Made by a program: the position numbers and the translations under genes. Shown here piece by piece: positions 55,034 through 63,417 of a stretch of DNA of 64,000 bases. How positions within the stretch are numbered: the stretch's first letter is position 1; every line of letters begins with the position of its first letter. This DNA comes from CALBPI01 sp942491885 (GTDB lineage: Bacteria > Pseudomonadota > Gammaproteobacteria > Steroidobacterales > Woeseiaceae). The stretch is taken from NCBI GenBank assembly GCA_942491885.1, contig CALOCQ010000002.1, forward strand, positions 1,054,001 through 1,118,000. Direction: 5' to 3'. Under the pieces are notes generated by a model. The model was not told the DNA's origin. It searched no databases and saw only the letters and a list, made by a program, of their open reading frames with translations.

Positions 55034-55237
55034 TCAGGCGCAGTTGCCTTGCATGTCGCCTTGCCAGTCGGATTGCGGCGGGCGTTGGCTGTTGCGGGCT
55101 CTGCGGATGCGCTCGTCGATGGCCCGGTTGAGCGGGTCGCCGGCGATGGCCGGGGCGAACGCAAATGACGCGATTGATTTCATGCCGCGCAAGCTAAACG
55201 TGTAGCCGTCGCGGGCAGTTCTGCTTTTCTCTGACAT
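55034..55237 (-). CDS. Small protein of unknown function
   Basis: The ATG at 55237 has GGAG nine bases upstream, giving a 67-residue protein: SEKSRTARDGYTFSLRGMKS, ASFAFAPAIAGDPLNRAIDE and a Pro/Gln-rich end. No signal peptide is seen. It follows LysR on the same strand but 131 bases away. I do not recognise the family. Confidence 0.55.
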   Translation of the reverse strand: MSEKSRTARDGYTFSLRGMKSIASFAFAPAIAGDPLNRAIDERIRRARNSQRPPQSDWQGDMQGNCA

Positions 55238-55367
55238 GATGTCATCTCCAAAAAAACGGCAGTATTGCCATGTATCGGTCCGGGAAAATCCCCGTCGAGG
55301 CATACACAATAAGGGCCGCAGAGACGACTCACAAACGGATAAAATTCAATACAGGCCTGAGAAAAAT

Positions 55368-56261
55368 TCAACGCCCGTTGCTAAAGTTCTCGAGGATCCA
55401 GTCGCGTAGCTTGGCGACCGCCGGGTCATCGGCGGCCTTCTCGGCGCTGACCAGGTAATAGCTTACATCGGCTATCAGCTCCTGTTCGAACAGTCGCACG
55501 ATGCTGCCGTGTTTGAACCAGAGGTCCGCGAGCGGCACAGGCACCAGAGCAGCCCCTATGCCCTGCTCGACCGCTCGCACGATGGCAATCATCGAGTCCA
55601 GCCGCGTGACTTTGGCGTTATCGGGCAATGCGATGCCCGTCTCCGCCGACCACTGTGCCCAGGCCTTCGGGTGGGTCTCGTGAACGATCAACGGAAAGTC
55701 ACTGATGATTTTTTCATTCCTGACCTTCAGCGTTTTCCTGAAGCTCGGCGAGCCTGCCGGGACCGTACGCAGCGGGAACAACAAATCTGAGCGCATATTG
55801 GCGGGTGGGGATCGGAACAGGCGTATCGACAGGTCGGCGTCTGTCGGGTGCTTCTCCGCACTCTCGTCGCTGGTGCCCACCTGGATGTCGATCTCGGGAT
55901 GAGCGGAGGTAAATTTGCTCAAGCGAGGCACAAAATACTCACTGGCGAAAAACGGCTGCACGGAAATACGAATCGTGCTGATAACCTCGGCCGTCTTGAA
56001 GCGACCGACGATACTGTCTATTTGCTCGATCAGCGGGCCGATCTCCGCGTACAAGGATTCACCGGCAGTCGTCAGGCTAAGATCACGGCTGTTACGCTCG
56101 AACAGTTGTTGACCAAGTTCCTCTTCGAGATTCTTGATCTGGTGGCTGACCGCCGATGCCGTGATGAACAGCGCTTCGCCCGCTTCGCGAAAACTCTCGA
56201 AGCGCGCCGCGACACAAAACGTTCGCAGACCACGTAAGGATGACTTTGCTGTCGCGCTCAC
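55368..56261 (-). CDS. LysR-family transcriptional regulator
   Basis: A winged helix at residues 8-70 (LRTFCVAARFESFREAGEAL, SAVSHQIKNLEEELGQQLFE) is followed by a LysR effector-binding domain (VISTIRISVQPFFASEYFVP, FKHGSIVRLFEQELIADVSY), resembling the GcvA/AmpR subgroup. The start at 56261 is one base from the sugar-porter stop, so the regulator is co-transcribed at the end of the glucan operon, not divergent as is usual for LysR. It may sense an operon product and control the same or another promoter. Confidence 0.85.
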   Translation of the reverse strand: MSATAKSSLRGLRTFCVAARFESFREAGEALFITASAVSHQIKNLEEELGQQLFERNSRDLSLTTAGESLYAEIGPLIEQIDSIVGRFKTAEVISTIRISVQPFFASEYFVPRLSKFTSAHPEIDIQVGTSDESAEKHPTDADLSIRLFRSPPANMRSDLLFPLRTVPAGSPSFRKTLKVRNEKIISDFPLIVHETHPKAWAQWSAETGIALPDNAKVTRLDSMIAIVRAVEQGIGAALVPVPLADLWFKHGSIVRLFEQELIADVSYYLVSAEKAADDPAVAKLRDWILENFSNGR

Positions 56262-56262
56262 A

Positions 56263-57837
56263 TCATTCCCTCACCAGCATGATCTCAAGATCTTCCAGCG
56301 ACCGGCCCTTGGTCTCGGGCAGGATACGCATCATCAGAACAAGGCCGAACGCGGCGAACAACCCGTAGATCAGGAAGGTGGCTGCGTTGCCGAGCGTTTC
56401 AAGCTCCCATGGAAACACGAGCTGAACCGCAAAGCTAACTGCCGAGTTGATCAGACCCGCAAATGAGATCGCCAGGCCACGCAGCTGGTTCGGGAAAAGC
56501 TCGGAAAACAGCACCCACATAACCGGACCCAGCGAGATCGCGAAGCTGGCAACGAACCCGAGTATCGCCAACAACACGACGCGCGGGTCGAGATCAACGG
56601 CGTTGCTGACCAGCGCGGACTGATATTGTCGATAGGCATCGACACCGATCTGCGCACTCACGGCGCGGCGAAAAGCGACATCGCTGTCGTAGGCAATATC
56701 GATGAGCGGGCGCAGGCGCGCGCCCTCCGCGGCTGCGGGCAGTTCGGCAAGACCTTGTTCCGAAAGCGTATAGGTCGCGTTGCCGAAACTATATGCCAGC
56801 GTTAGCAGGCACAGTGTGATGCCGGCCATGCCAATGCCCAGCAGCGGCCTGCGCCCGATTCTGTCGATGAGCAACATCGCGGCCACGGTAAACACCAGGT
56901 TCACGACCCCGACCAGAACCGCTTGCATGAATGCGGCGTCCGTCCCGATACCGGATTGCTCGAAAATCATCGGCGCATAGAAGAAGACCGAATTGATGCC
57001 GGTAATCTGCTGCAGGATTGCGATGGACACGCCAATCAGCAACACCAGTCGCATCGCCGGGCGGAACAGTTGGCGCAACGACGCCGCGGGCCTGGTGTCC
57101 TCGCTCGCAAGACTTGCGCGTATTTTCGCGAGCTCAGCGTCGGCGCGCGCAGCGCCGCTGGTCTGGCTGAATACGTCGCGCGCCTCGGACTCACGCCCGC
57201 GCATGGCAAGCCAACGGGGACTCTCGGGGACCAGAAACAGCGCCAGAAAATAGATCACAGCGGGCACTGCCTCCACACCGAGCATCCAACGCCAGCCCCA
57301 TTCATCAAGCTGCAACATCTGCGCCCACGGCATATCGGACTGGCCCCAACGCAAGATCATGTAGTTGGAAAAAAATGCCACGGAGATGCCGATCACGATG
57401 TTGAGCTGGTTGAATGAAACAAGTCGGCCGCGCGCGGCCGGTGGTGCGATCTCTGCGATATACATCGGCGCGATGATCAGCGCCGCTCCCACACCGAATC
57501 CGCCAAGCATGCGCGCGACCACCAGCAACAGGAAATTCGGCGCGATCGCAGATGCGACCGCCGATAGTGCAAACAACAACGCGGCAATTTTAAGCATCGG
57601 CTTGCGCCCGATACGATCGCTGATTGGCCCGGCGACCAGCATGGCGAGTGTCGCCGTTAAGGTCAGTGATGCCACCGACCATCCGAGCTCGAGGCGGGTC
57701 AGCGCAAACTCAAGCTCAATAAAACCAACGACGCCGGAAATCACCGACGCATCAAACCCCATCAGAAAACCGCCGAGCGCGGCTATCAGGGCTATCACTG
57801 CTGTCGAGCGCCCGGCCTGCTTCACATCAGAGGCCAT
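56263..57837 (-). CDS. MFS sugar porter
   Basis: A 524-residue, 12-helix major-facilitator transporter of the sugar-porter type: GFDASVISGVVGFIELEF, DRIGRKP, RLVSFNQLNIVIGISVAF, VPESPRWLAMRGRE, LLIGVSIAILQQITGINSVF and PETKGRSLEDLE near the end. Uptake of glucose, gluco-oligosaccharide or similar sugar by proton symport is likely. A central loop between helices 9 and 10 is longer than usual. It lies three bases after the GH3 gene. Confidence 0.9.
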   Translation of the reverse strand: MASDVKQAGRSTAVIALIAALGGFLMGFDASVISGVVGFIELEFALTRLELGWSVASLTLTATLAMLVAGPISDRIGRKPMLKIAALLFALSAVASAIAPNFLLLVVARMLGGFGVGAALIIAPMYIAEIAPPAARGRLVSFNQLNIVIGISVAFFSNYMILRWGQSDMPWAQMLQLDEWGWRWMLGVEAVPAVIYFLALFLVPESPRWLAMRGRESEARDVFSQTSGAARADAELAKIRASLASEDTRPAASLRQLFRPAMRLVLLIGVSIAILQQITGINSVFFYAPMIFEQSGIGTDAAFMQAVLVGVVNLVFTVAAMLLIDRIGRRPLLGIGMAGITLCLLTLAYSFGNATYTLSEQGLAELPAAAEGARLRPLIDIAYDSDVAFRRAVSAQIGVDAYRQYQSALVSNAVDLDPRVVLLAILGFVASFAISLGPVMWVLFSELFPNQLRGLAISFAGLINSAVSFAVQLVFPWELETLGNAATFLIYGLFAAFGLVLMMRILPETKGRSLEDLEIMLVRE

Positions 57838-57840
57838 GGC

Positions 57841-60066
57841 TCAGTGGCCGTCGACAATTCGGAATTCGGTTCTGAGGCTGGCCTGCGAACTGCCGCCGAC
57901 CCAGGCATGGAACTGACCGGGTTCGGTGGCGAATCGCATGTCACGGCCGAAAAACCCCAGGTCGTCGGCGCTGAGTGTGAAAGACAGGTCAGCGCTCTCG
58001 CCGGGCGCGAGGGCGACGCGTTGGAATCCTTTCAGCTCGAGCACCGGGCGCGTTACCGAGCCGACGAGGTCGCGGATATACAACTGTGCAACCTCGCTGG
58101 CGGCGCGGTCGCCGGTGTTGGTCAGTCGCGCCGTAATTGTGATCGGCGCACCGTTGACGATCTCTGCGCTGCTTACGGCGATATCGCTGTATTCGAATTG
58201 CGTATAGGACAGTCCGAAGCCGAACGGATACAAAGGCTGGGCGCCGGCATCTAGATGAAAGGCCGACATGCCGAACGAAGTCTGCGGCGCTTCGGCATCG
58301 ATTTCGTCGATATGCACAATCGTGTGCGGCAATGGCGGCTTACCACCGTGCTTCTGGTTGTAGTAAATCGGTATCTGCCCGACCATGCGCGGGAACGTCG
58401 CCGGCAACTTGCCCGACGGCGATTCGACACCGAACAGCAGGTCGGCGATTGCCGGCCCGCTCATCGTGCCGGGGTGCCACGCGAACATTAGCGCGTCGAC
58501 CTCATCGACGATGTTGGTGAGCGTCAAAGGACGGCCGGCGAGAACCACCGCAACGACAGGCTTACCCGCCTCGCGAATGCGTCGCACCAGCTCAGCCTGA
58601 TCGCCCGGCAGATTGATGTCGGCGCGGGAATGCGCCTCGCCGGAAAGTATCGACTCTTCACCCAGAAACAGTACGACGGCATCGGCGGCCAACGCCGCAT
58701 CAACCGCATCAAAAAACTGCGGCCCCGCCCTGCTCCGCGAATTATCCATGGCCGCGACATGCGTCACCGTGACCCGATCTCCCAGCAGTGTTTCGATGGC
58801 CTGTTTGGGCGTGACACTGATGCTCGCATCGCCGTCGAAAATCCAGGTGCCGAGTTGCTCATAAGGCGCGTGCGCCAGCGGGCCGATAACCGCGATGTTG
58901 GTGAGCGTGTCAGCACTTAGCGGCAACGTGTCGCGGTCATTCTTGAGCAGAACGACACTTTCAAGAGCGCTCTGGCGCGCGATGGCTAATGACTGATCAC
59001 TGCCCGCGGACGAGTGCGCTGACGCGTCGGTGAAGGGGTGTTCGAAAAGGCCCAACCTGAACTTGATCGCCAGAATGCGGCGCACGGCATCGTCTATTAG
59101 TGCGATGTCTATATGGCCGTCGGCAAGCAGGCCTTCAAGATGGTGGTTGTAGGCATCGCCGGCCATTTCCATATCCACGCCGGCGACCAGCGCCTGCAGC
59201 GCGGACTGTTCGTCGTTCTCGGTCAGGCCGTGAATGCTCAGCTGGCGGACCGAGTCCCAGTCGCTGACGACAAAGCCATCGAACTGCCACTCGTCGCGGA
59301 GAATCTGGCGCAGCAGGAACGTGTTCGCCGTGGCGGGTACGCCGTTGAGGTCGCTGAACGACGTCATCAGCGTGGCCACGCCGGCATCAACGGCTGCCTT
59401 GAACGGGCGCAGGTGAACGTTGCGCAGTTCGTTCTCGGGAATATTGGTCGTCGCGTAGTCGCGGCCGCTTTCCGACTCGCCGTAGCCCGCGAAGTGTTTC
59501 GCGCACGCAGCAATGCTGGTTGGATCTGCCAGTGACTCGCCCTGAAAGCCCTGCACCATCGCGACCGCCATCACACTCGACAAATACGGATCTTCGCCGA
59601 AACTCTCGGCGATACGACCCCAGCGCGCGTCGCGCGCCACGTCCATCATGGGTGCGAACGTCCAGTTCACGCCGCAGGCTACGGCTTCGACGGCAGCGGC
59701 ACTTGCGGCCCGTTTAACAAGCTCCGGATTCCATGTAGCCGCCTGACCCAGCGGGATTGGCATGACCGTCTTGAAGCCGTGAATCACGTCGCGTCCGACC
59801 AGCAGCGGGATGCCCAGGCGACTTTGATGGACCGCGATTCCCTGCAGCTCATTCAGAACATCAACATCGACGTTATTGATTACCGAGCCGATGCGTCCGT
59901 GCTGCAAACCCTCCGTCAGATAATGCGGCGGATAGCCTTCACTGGCGTTGACCTGACACATCTGGCCGATCTTTTCGGCAAGCGTCATGCGTTCGAGCAA
60001 CGCATTTACCCGGAGCTCAACGGACGCGGACGCGTCGCCAGCCTTTTTCGCGCTAAACTTAAACAT
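57841..60066 (-). CDS. Glycoside hydrolase family 3 beta-glucosidase
   Basis: A 741-residue GH3 enzyme of the BglX-like type: domain 1 has GRDVIHGFKT, KHFAGYGESESGRDY and the nucleophile Asp269 in GFVVSDWDSV; domain 2 has GPLAHAPYEQLGTWI and the C-terminal fibronectin-III-like domain. There is no signal peptide, so it acts in the cytoplasm on imported short beta-glucosides, releasing glucose. It starts at 60066, 46 bases before a perfect palindrome that may be its operator. Confidence 0.9.
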   Translation of the reverse strand: MFKFSAKKAGDASASVELRVNALLERMTLAEKIGQMCQVNASEGYPPHYLTEGLQHGRIGSVINNVDVDVLNELQGIAVHQSRLGIPLLVGRDVIHGFKTVMPIPLGQAATWNPELVKRAASAAAVEAVACGVNWTFAPMMDVARDARWGRIAESFGEDPYLSSVMAVAMVQGFQGESLADPTSIAACAKHFAGYGESESGRDYATTNIPENELRNVHLRPFKAAVDAGVATLMTSFSDLNGVPATANTFLLRQILRDEWQFDGFVVSDWDSVRQLSIHGLTENDEQSALQALVAGVDMEMAGDAYNHHLEGLLADGHIDIALIDDAVRRILAIKFRLGLFEHPFTDASAHSSAGSDQSLAIARQSALESVVLLKNDRDTLPLSADTLTNIAVIGPLAHAPYEQLGTWIFDGDASISVTPKQAIETLLGDRVTVTHVAAMDNSRSRAGPQFFDAVDAALAADAVVLFLGEESILSGEAHSRADINLPGDQAELVRRIREAGKPVVAVVLAGRPLTLTNIVDEVDALMFAWHPGTMSGPAIADLLFGVESPSGKLPATFPRMVGQIPIYYNQKHGGKPPLPHTIVHIDEIDAEAPQTSFGMSAFHLDAGAQPLYPFGFGLSYTQFEYSDIAVSSAEIVNGAPITITARLTNTGDRAASEVAQLYIRDLVGSVTRPVLELKGFQRVALAPGESADLSFTLSADDLGFFGRDMRFATEPGQFHAWVGGSSQASLRTEFRIVDGH

Positions 60067-60111
60067 GACTTATACAACCGACCTGTTCGTTAGCAGCGAT
60101 GGTCACAACAT

Positions 60112-60127
60112 TTGACAGCGCTGTCAA
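60112..60127. promoter_or_regulatory. Perfect 16-bp palindrome, probable operator
   Basis: TTGACAGCGCTGTCAA is fully palindromic with a central GCGC. Its TGACAGCGCTGTCA core looks like a LacI-family operator. It lies in the divergent region between the GH3 gene (46 bases upstream) and the GH17-like gene (167 bases upstream). No LacI-type regulator is in the window. Confidence 0.6.
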
Positions 60128-60293
60128 TTTGCTTGAGCATAAACCGTTAACCCGTACACCGCATGCATCAAACCGATGCAATACCCTGAATTGACTGATT
60201 TTAGCCCAACCGGCTCTTTTAGCGTCGGTTCTTCAGTATGGGTGGCGAAACATCAAACCCGGCCGCGACCGGCCCGGTGAGGTAACTTAAACA

Positions 60294-61244
60294 ATGTCTG
60301 ATCAAGAACAGAGCGACATGCGCCCCGTTGGCGTCGATCCAGCACCAGCGATTTGCTACTCCGGCTACCGTGAGGGCCAGGATCCGCGACAAGGCATCTA
60401 TCCCAGCTATGACGAGGTGCGTGAGGACCTGCTGTTGCTTGCCGACGACTGGAAGTTGCTGCGGCTTTACGATTGCAGCCAGCACGCCGAAACCGTGCTC
60501 GAGGTTATCCGCAAGGAAGGCCTGGATTTCAGGGTAATGCTCGGCATCGATAACGCCGCCGAGGCCAGCAACGAAAGCTGCCCGTGGGGCGCGCGTTTCA
60601 GCGACGAGCAACTTGCGCTGAACCGCACGACCAACGAACAGGCTGCGGCAACGATGATCGAGTTCGCCAACCGCTACAACGATATCGTTTTCGCGGTGTC
60701 GATCGGCAATGAGTCGAGCGTCGAGTGGACCGACCACCTCGTGCCGGTGGACAGGCTGTTGCACTATCTGCGCATGGTGCGCCCGGCGATCAAACAGCCG
60801 GTCACCTTTTGTGAAAACTATGTGCCGTGGACAAACAAGCTGGAGCCTTTGGCCGACGAGCTGGATTTTCTGTCCGTACATACGTATCCGGTTTGGGAGT
60901 TCCAGACCATCGAGCATGCGCTCGCTTACACGGTGCAAAACTACCGCTCGGTTGCCCACCATTATCCGGACAAGCCGGTGGTCATCACGGAAGCGGGCTG
61001 GACGACTGCGTCCAACGGTCGCGGCATCGAACCCTGGAATGCCAGCGAAGAGTTACAGGCAGCTTATTGCCGGCAACTCAGAAAATGGGCGGCTGACGAG
61101 AAAATCATTACGTTCGTCTTCGAAGCGTTCGACGAGCCGTGGAAAGGCTCAGCGGACCCGCTGGAGCCGGAAAAACACTGGGGGCTGTTTACAGTCGAAA
61201 GAAAGCCCAAGCTGGTGCTGGCTGAGTCCAACACGCAAAGCTAG
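60294..61244 (+). CDS. GH17-like beta-1,3-glucan hydrolase/transferase
   Basis: A 316-residue TIM-barrel enzyme that acts on beta-1,3-glucans. Acid/base Glu140 is in AVSIGNESSV and nucleophile Glu233 in VVITEAGW; ICYSGYREGQDPRQGIYPSY and FLSVHTYPVWEFQTI are the usual conserved flanks. It has no signal peptide, so, like GH3, it is probably cytoplasmic. A GAGGT site precedes ATG 60294. With GH3 and the sugar porter it makes a compact laminarin-type breakdown module; linear beta-1,3-glucan oligosaccharides are the likely substrate. Confidence 0.8.
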   Translation: MSDQEQSDMRPVGVDPAPAICYSGYREGQDPRQGIYPSYDEVREDLLLLADDWKLLRLYDCSQHAETVLEVIRKEGLDFRVMLGIDNAAEASNESCPWGARFSDEQLALNRTTNEQAAATMIEFANRYNDIVFAVSIGNESSVEWTDHLVPVDRLLHYLRMVRPAIKQPVTFCENYVPWTNKLEPLADELDFLSVHTYPVWEFQTIEHALAYTVQNYRSVAHHYPDKPVVITEAGWTTASNGRGIEPWNASEELQAAYCRQLRKWAADEKIITFVFEAFDEPWKGSADPLEPEKHWGLFTVERKPKLVLAESNTQS

Positions 61245-61247
61245 GCG

Positions 61248-62045
61248 CTAGCCGTCACCGAGCGCCTCGTTCAGATAAGCCGCCATGCGCACGCCCGCCT
61301 GCATCAGGCGTTGATTAACGGTGGCGCGATGCTCATAGATATATGACCAGCGTAGCTCGCGATTCTGGCCGGGATAAATCCCGTCGCGTATTGCTGCACT
61401 TTCGCTAACCCAAACGACCGGATCTGTTTGCAGCCAACCCGCGACCATCTCCGCCGTCATCGTGCGGCTCAGCCAAGCGGTCAGCTCGGTGTAGGAAAGC
61501 TGCTGTTCATCGACCAAAGCGGTGTCCCACACGCTGTGCAGGTTGGTCGGTTGCCCTTCCCATACAACGGTAAAGTCGTTGCCACCGCGGTCCTTACCGT
61601 TGCCCGCATGCAGGGGCTGATGCAGGTCGGCGATGATGTGCACGATAAAACGCAGCGCAAGCTGGCGATCCTCAAGGCTCGCGCGCGAGTCAACCAGCGT
61701 TGTGCGGAAATTGGCAAGCGCGCTGATTGCATCGCCTTGCGGTGGCGCGCCGACTTCCGGATAGGTTTTACCTTCGGGAATCGTCACGTAGTGCCACGGG
61801 TTGGCGGTGCGACGCCAGAACTCGTCGGGGTTCGAGCGCATGAAATCCGGCCAGGTAGACGCCTCGGCAAGGTCTTCGACGCCGAGAATCTCAGCGACTG
61901 CAGCGCGTGCCGTGTCGTCCAGATAGCGTTCGGCAATCTGGCTGCTGACGCGGTGGCCGGTTTTGCCCCAGCCGGATGCAGCTGGCGCCAACATCGTCGT
62001 CGCCAACAACAAAAACATCAGTCGAATCATCACACTCGTCATCAC
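61248..62045 (-). CDS. Secreted S1/P1-type nuclease
   Basis: Signal peptide MMTSVMIRLMFLLLATTMLA, and the mature protein starts with Trp (WGKTGHRV), whose amino group binds zinc in this family. Other ligands: HRVSSQIAE, ADLHQPLHAGNGKDRGGNDF and NLHSVWDT. It cleaves single-stranded DNA and RNA and may remove 3'-phosphates; in the periplasm it would scavenge nucleic acids. It converges with the GH17-like gene, three bases apart. Confidence 0.9.
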   Translation of the reverse strand: MMTSVMIRLMFLLLATTMLAPAASGWGKTGHRVSSQIAERYLDDTARAAVAEILGVEDLAEASTWPDFMRSNPDEFWRRTANPWHYVTIPEGKTYPEVGAPPQGDAISALANFRTTLVDSRASLEDRQLALRFIVHIIADLHQPLHAGNGKDRGGNDFTVVWEGQPTNLHSVWDTALVDEQQLSYTELTAWLSRTMTAEMVAGWLQTDPVVWVSESAAIRDGIYPGQNRELRWSYIYEHRATVNQRLMQAGVRMAAYLNEALGDG

Positions 62046-62086
62046 GTCACCTCAAGCAAAGACTGTCGGCCCGCCCGTCGGGCAAG

Positions 62087-62389
62087 CTAGAATTTCTCGG
62101 GCCGAAGCACCGTTACATCGGACAGATACATGATCATCGCGAAGTCCGCGTAATAGTGCTCGCGCAGGAAATCACCAATTTTCACCGCGGTCGCCTCCTC
62201 GCACACAACCTCGATCTGGATGTTACTGCTCAGAGACCACCCGGCATCGCGAACGCCGCGTGAGCCCTTGCCACGTGCATCCAGCACGGTGAAGCCGCTG
62301 GCTCCCAGCGTGCGCAGCTCGCCGCGCAGCCGCTCCTCGAGCGCTGACTCGGTCACGATAGTTAACAGTTTTCTCGATACTGGTTCCAT
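62087..62389 (-). CDS. sbtB: P-II-like regulator SbtB
   Basis: The ATG at 62389 (MEPVSRKLLTIVTESALE) starts one base after the sbtA stop. The 100-residue P-II-like protein has LGASGFTVLDARGKGSRGVR, the T-loop position, and NIQIEVVCEEATAVKIGDFL. SbtB proteins bind adenine nucleotides and regulate the bicarbonate transporter SbtA, as the adjacent gene suggests. An upstream ATG at 62449 would overlap sbtA. Confidence 0.75.
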   Translation of the reverse strand: MEPVSRKLLTIVTESALEERLRGELRTLGASGFTVLDARGKGSRGVRDAGWSLSSNIQIEVVCEEATAVKIGDFLREHYYADFAMIMYLSDVTVLRPEKF

Positions 62390-62390
62390 A

Positions 62391-63287
62391 TCAGCCCGCC
62401 ATCGCTGCATGCGCCCACTGTGAAATTGCAATATACACAGGGATACCAATGAAAATATTAAATGGGAACGTCACGCCCAGAGACGCAGCCAATGACAATG
62501 TCGGATTGGCCGACGGTAACGCGATACGCATCGCCGCCGGCACCGCGATATAAGACGCGCTGCCCGCCAGCACGGCCAGCAACGCCGTGCCGCCAACTGA
62601 CAAACCAATTGTCATGCCCACGAACACACCGATGCAACCGAACGGGACCGGAATTAACAAGCCGAACAGGATAATCGCGAGCCCGTTGTTGCGCAGCGTC
62701 TTCGCCTGGCTCGCGGCGATAAGCCCCATTTCCAGCAGGAACAACGCCAACACGCCTTTGAACAAATCAAAGAACAGCGGTTTGATCGGGGCTAAGTTTT
62801 CCGGCCCGGCGATCCAGCCGATAAACAGACCACCGAGCAACAGCACGATGCTCTTGCCCAGGAAAATCTCATGGCTGAGCTCACCCCAGCGAGTCTCGGT
62901 GCTGATGCCGCGCGCGAGTATGATGCCGACGACGATGGCCGGCATTTCGAGTAAAACGAGGAACAGTGGCATCTGCGGCTCGAAACTGATGTTCGAGGTG
63001 TTCAGCACCGCGACACCGACAGCGTAAGTGGCCACACTCACCGAGCCATAGTGTGCGGCGATCGAGGCAGCATCGACGCGTTTGAATTTAGCGAGCTTGA
63101 GCAGGATCGGAAACGCGATCAGGGGCTGAACGATCCCCATCAACAACACCGCAAGCATCTGCGGCAGGATCGTGCCGAGCGACTGCTGCGCGAGCTCCAC
63201 GCCGCCCTTCAGACCGATGGTCAGCAACAGCAGCATGCTCAGCAGCTCGTAAATCGCTGGTGGCAGCGACAACTTGGAGCGCAGCAA
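62391..63287 (-). CDS. sbtA: Sodium-dependent bicarbonate transporter SbtA
   Basis: A DUF897/SbtA permease of about 10 helices, with LLLTIGLKGGVELAQQ and AHYGSVSVATYAVGVAV, GSASYIAVPAAMRIALPSAN as conserved parts. It would import bicarbonate with sodium. TTG at 63287 (LLRSKLSLPP) is the first canonical start, but in-frame codons upstream encode DPIILFFLLGVIAGLL, the expected first helix. The likely real start is near 63332, where the codon is ATC instead of ATG. A stop lies just before (63339-63341). Co-transcribed with sbtB. Confidence 0.8.
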   Translation of the reverse strand: MLRSKLSLPPAIYELLSMLLLLTIGLKGGVELAQQSLGTILPQMLAVLLMGIVQPLIAFPILLKLAKFKRVDAASIAAHYGSVSVATYAVGVAVLNTSNISFEPQMPLFLVLLEMPAIVVGIILARGISTETRWGELSHEIFLGKSIVLLLGGLFIGWIAGPENLAPIKPLFFDLFKGVLALFLLEMGLIAASQAKTLRNNGLAIILFGLLIPVPFGCIGVFVGMTIGLSVGGTALLAVLAGSASYIAVPAAMRIALPSANPTLSLAASLGVTFPFNIFIGIPVYIAISQWAHAAMAG

Positions 63288-63417
63288 ACCGGCGATTACG
63301 CCAAGCAGGAAAAATAAGATAATGGGATCGATGAGTGATTACCTGCCGATGTCTGAAAATTCGAGCGCCGCGAAAGACTACCGCTTCGCCACCGCGAACG
63401 AAAGCGCGCATTGATCG

